NCBI GenBank assembly: GCA_017430325.1
Contig: JAFRNE010000035.1
Span: forward strand, 1 to 64,000
DNA length: 64,000 bases
Direction: 5' to 3'
Origin: Eubacterium sp.
GTDB lineage: Bacteria; Bacillota; Clostridia; Lachnospirales; Lachnospiraceae
Part shown: positions 61,764-64,000 of the stretch, in pieces
How the letters are laid out: each line of letters begins with the position of its first letter
How positions within the stretch are numbered: position 1 is the first letter of the stretch
Translations under genes and position numbers: made by a program
The notes under the pieces: generated by a model
What the model saw: the letters and a program-made list of their open reading frames with translations, nothing else
Database searches by the model: none
Told to the model about the DNA's origin: nothing

Positions 61764-63924
61764 TAAAAAAGTCGTGAAAACGCTCTTCAAGAAGGAAATC
61801 CTCGATGTCATCCGCGATAAGAAGACAGTTATAATGATGCTGGTAATCCCGGTAATACTTTATCCGCTTATATTTGTGGTTGCGCTGGGGATCATGTCCT
61901 CCGTACAGAGCGGACTTCAGGAAAGAACCTACAACGTAGCGATAGAGTCTGAACTGGATGATGGAAGGTTTCTGGATTATGCGGTAAAGAGCGTTTATTC
62001 GATCAATAAGAACAGAGAAGAAAAAACCACTGAAGATGTTACTGACGGTGCAGAGAAGAGTACCGGGAAGAAAACTGAGGAGAAGAAATCCGAAGAGAAA
62101 TATCATATCAATTTCGTGTCTGCAGATACTATAGAGGATTTCAAACAGGCTATGCAGGATGAGACTCTCGATGTATATGTCGAGGTTGTTCCTGATGAAG
62201 GAGATGAGAATGAAGAAGGTAAAGAGGGCAGGATAAGATATATAGTTTACTATCTGTCGTCTTCTACGAATTCAAACTATGCCTCGGATATAATATTTGA
62301 TTTTGTCGAAAAGATGAATCAGGAAATGTCCGAGAAGACTATAAGCGACGCGGGTCTGGACGTAGAACTGACACTTAATCCCATAAGCTACAGCTATAAG
62401 AATGTGGCGTCCGGAAAACAGTCCATGGGAAGCATGCTGGGTTCGGTACTTCCGTTTCTTCTTATCATAAGCCTTCTTATGGGAACTATGTATCCGGCGA
62501 TAGATACGACAGCCGGTGAGAAGGAGAGAGGAACACTTGAGACCCTGCTGACCCTGCCGATAACAAACAGACAGATGATCATGGGCAAGTTCCTGACGGT
62601 TGCGCTGATCGGTATTATTTCCGCTCTGTTGAATATTCTTTCAATGGGCGGCATAGCGATCTATATCGTCAAGATAATGAAGAGCTCGGGAGCCATCAAG
62701 GGCGCCGATGTTACGCTGTCGGAGTTCATACCGGCGATACTTGTTGGAATCCTTGCAATACTTGCATTTTCGCTTTTCATAAGTGCCGTCACCATGTGCG
62801 TTACTTCCTTTGCCAAGAGCTATAAGGAAGCGAATAATTATATCACGCCACTGATGCTGGCAGTGCTTTTCATCGGTTACATCGGATTCATCCCGAATGT
62901 TTCACTTGAAGGCGGAATGGCACTTGTGCCTGTTGCAAATATCTGTCTTCTTATAAAGAACCTGCTGATCTTCAAGGTAACTCTTGAATCGGTTGCGGTA
63001 GTTCTGATAAGTAATGTACTTTATGCCTTTCTGGCAATCCTTCTTCTCGGAAGGATTTATGACAGCGAGTCCATTCTCTTCAATGATGGAAGAGGTGGCC
63101 TGCAGCTGTTTGAGAAGAGAAGCAATCTTAAGAAGGGCGGAGTTCCGACCTTCTCGGATGCATGGTTTGTGCTTCTTTTCGTAATTGTACTTGTTATATA
63201 TCTTGGAGGTCTGCTTCAGACTGAGTTTGGTATTTACGGGGTTGCCGGAACCCAGCTGATCATCCTTTCGATACCGCTTATGATGGCAATATATACGAAG
63301 AAGGATTTGAAGAAGACTTACAGCCTGAGACTTCCGAAGGCAAGAGCTGCGGCAGGTGCATGCATCTTCATACTTGGTATCATTTCGGTAGGTATGGTCA
63401 TAACCTCCATAGTGAGCAGTATTTTCAAGGAAAGCTCTGAGGCAACCTATGAATCGCTGAAGGATATCATGAATAAGGGCTTTATCGTTACTTTGTTTGT
63501 AGTAGCACTCATGCCTGCAATATGCGAGGAAATGATGTTCCGCGGATATGTATTTGCGGCTGTCAGAGAAAGATACAGGCCGATCGTGGCAATGATATTT
63601 GTTGCCGTCTGCTTCGGACTTTATCATATGAGTATCTCGAGACTGTTTGTAACAGGCCTGCTTGGTTTTGCGCTCTGCGTATCGACTTATTATACGAAGA
63701 GTATCTTCCCGGGCATGCTGATGCATTTTATAAATAACAGCTATTCGGTTGTAGCTTATTATTATCCGAAGGCAATAGAGAAGGGACTGTCGTTCCTTGC
63801 AGTGGAGAAGCTGTCTGTAACCTCTTCGATAGTTATCTCGATAGTGGGCGCGGCGCTTATAACCGTCGGATTTATCATCATGAAAACAAGCAAGAAAGGG
63901 TCGGAGGCAGCAGTCTCTGAATAA
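61750..63924 (+). CDS. NatB-like ABC-2 permease fused to a CPBP intramembrane protease domain
   Basis: A 724-residue membrane protein from ATG 61750 (GAGGAG nine bases upstream, inside the ATPase gene). The first 400 or so residues follow NatB: a cytoplasmic start KKEILDVIRDKKTVIMML, a first helix, a large Lys/Glu/Asp-rich extracytoplasmic loop (about residues 55-215), and a set of helices with TAGEKERGTLETLLTLPITNRQ near 250. After a linker the chain continues with helices carrying the CPBP/CAAX-protease motifs: CEEMMFRGYVFAAVRERY near residue 592 (EExxxR), FGLYHMS near 625 and MLMHFINNSYSV near 657. All metal-ligand residues appear present. Permease-CPBP chains occur in Firmicutes; the protease substrate is unknown. 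Confidence 0.87.
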   Translation: MKSYNKKVVKTLFKKEILDVIRDKKTVIMMLVIPVILYPLIFVVALGIMSSVQSGLQERTYNVAIESELDDGRFLDYAVKSVYSINKNREEKTTEDVTDGAEKSTGKKTEEKKSEEKYHINFVSADTIEDFKQAMQDETLDVYVEVVPDEGDENEEGKEGRIRYIVYYLSSSTNSNYASDIIFDFVEKMNQEMSEKTISDAGLDVELTLNPISYSYKNVASGKQSMGSMLGSVLPFLLIISLLMGTMYPAIDTTAGEKERGTLETLLTLPITNRQMIMGKFLTVALIGIISALLNILSMGGIAIYIVKIMKSSGAIKGADVTLSEFIPAILVGILAILAFSLFISAVTMCVTSFAKSYKEANNYITPLMLAVLFIGYIGFIPNVSLEGGMALVPVANICLLIKNLLIFKVTLESVAVVLISNVLYAFLAILLLGRIYDSESILFNDGRGGLQLFEKRSNLKKGGVPTFSDAWFVLLFVIVLVIYLGGLLQTEFGIYGVAGTQLIILSIPLMMAIYTKKDLKKTYSLRLPKARAAAGACIFILGIISVGMVITSIVSSIFKESSEATYESLKDIMNKGFIVTLFVVALMPAICEEMMFRGYVFAAVRERYRPIVAMIFVAVCFGLYHMSISRLFVTGLLGFALCVSTYYTKSIFPGMLMHFINNSYSVVAYYYPKAIEKGLSFLAVEKLSVTSSIVISIVGAALITVGFIIMKTSKKGSEAAVSE

Positions 63925-63948
63925 ATAGAAATACCAAAGGAATTAGAC

Positions 63949-64000
63949 ATGGAAAATAAGAATTTCAGAAAAAGACTGATAGTACTTACGCTGTGGAGCG
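63949..64000 (+). CDS. Start of a further gene, 3' partial
   Basis: ATG 63949 follows AAAGGA at suitable spacing, 24 bases after the NatB-CPBP stop. Seventeen codons are visible (MENKNFRKRLIVLTLWS), a basic start leading into a hydrophobic stretch. It is probably a membrane or exported protein in the same operon. No family can be named. Confidence 0.5.
   Translation, partial: MENKNFRKRLIVLTLWS

Overview
The window reads as chromosome of an anaerobic Gram-positive Clostridia, most likely a Lachnospiraceae (Butyrivibrio/Roseburia-like). This is an inference from moderate-to-low GC, strong GGAGG ribosome sites, a T-box in front of pheST, SleB and SpoIID wall enzymes, CnaB-type surface proteins ending in TGD-type anchors, an indolepyruvate:ferredoxin oxidoreductase, and a 6S RNA with the Firmicutes fold. 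Gene density is high. I see no tRNA, rRNA, CRISPR array, IS element or prophage.

Layout. 1-2.7 kb: 3' part of a CnaB-repeat surface protein. 2.8-7 kb: 6S RNA, a membrane-anchored SpoIID/LytB protein, a YihY/BrkB membrane protein. 7-9.4 kb: gltX (minus strand) and a HAD hydrolase. 9.4-17.5 kb: a MacB-like export system with two lipoprotein adaptors, one large FtsX-type permease and two ATPases, then an acidic membrane protein. 19.1-19.4 kb: a dense block of palindromes. 19.5-21.3 kb: a frameshifted hypothetical gene. 21.3-26.4 kb: T-box leader, pheS, pheT, queA. 26.5-32 kb: membrane-fused GDPD, a degenerate amidase-like lipoprotein, DegV, and an SH3-SleB wall hydrolase. 32.3-35 kb: a TetM-like GTPase fused to a Rae1/YacP-type NYN nuclease domain. 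35.1-39.8 kb: an MFS-LuxR regulator divergent from a two-gene surface-protein operon. 39.9-48.2 kb: argG (minus), a zinc-ribbon protein, a small sensor-like membrane protein, then argC-corA-argJ-argB. 48.3-49.7 kb: a ComEA-like lipoprotein and an orphan response regulator. 49.9-51.6 kb: a hydrolase/methyltransferase fusion. 51.7-59 kb: iorAB and an acyl-CoA synthetase flank a minus-strand 991-residue protein with a HipA/PI3-4-kinase-like core. 59-64 kb: a YdcF membrane protein, a probable small RNA, and a NatA/NatB exporter whose permease carries a CPBP protease domain.

How it fits together. Many products are envelope-facing: sorted surface proteins, wall hydrolases and lipoprotein adaptors. 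Metabolic blocks are arginine synthesis (argG plus argCJB behind a repeat-rich control region), Phe-tRNA charging (T-box with a UUC specifier) and aromatic 2-oxoacid oxidation (iorAB next to a CoA ligase). The least ordinary items are the kinase-like giant protein, the TetM-NYN fusion, the palindrome block and the NatB-CPBP fusion. All functions are assigned from sequence reading only; no search was run.
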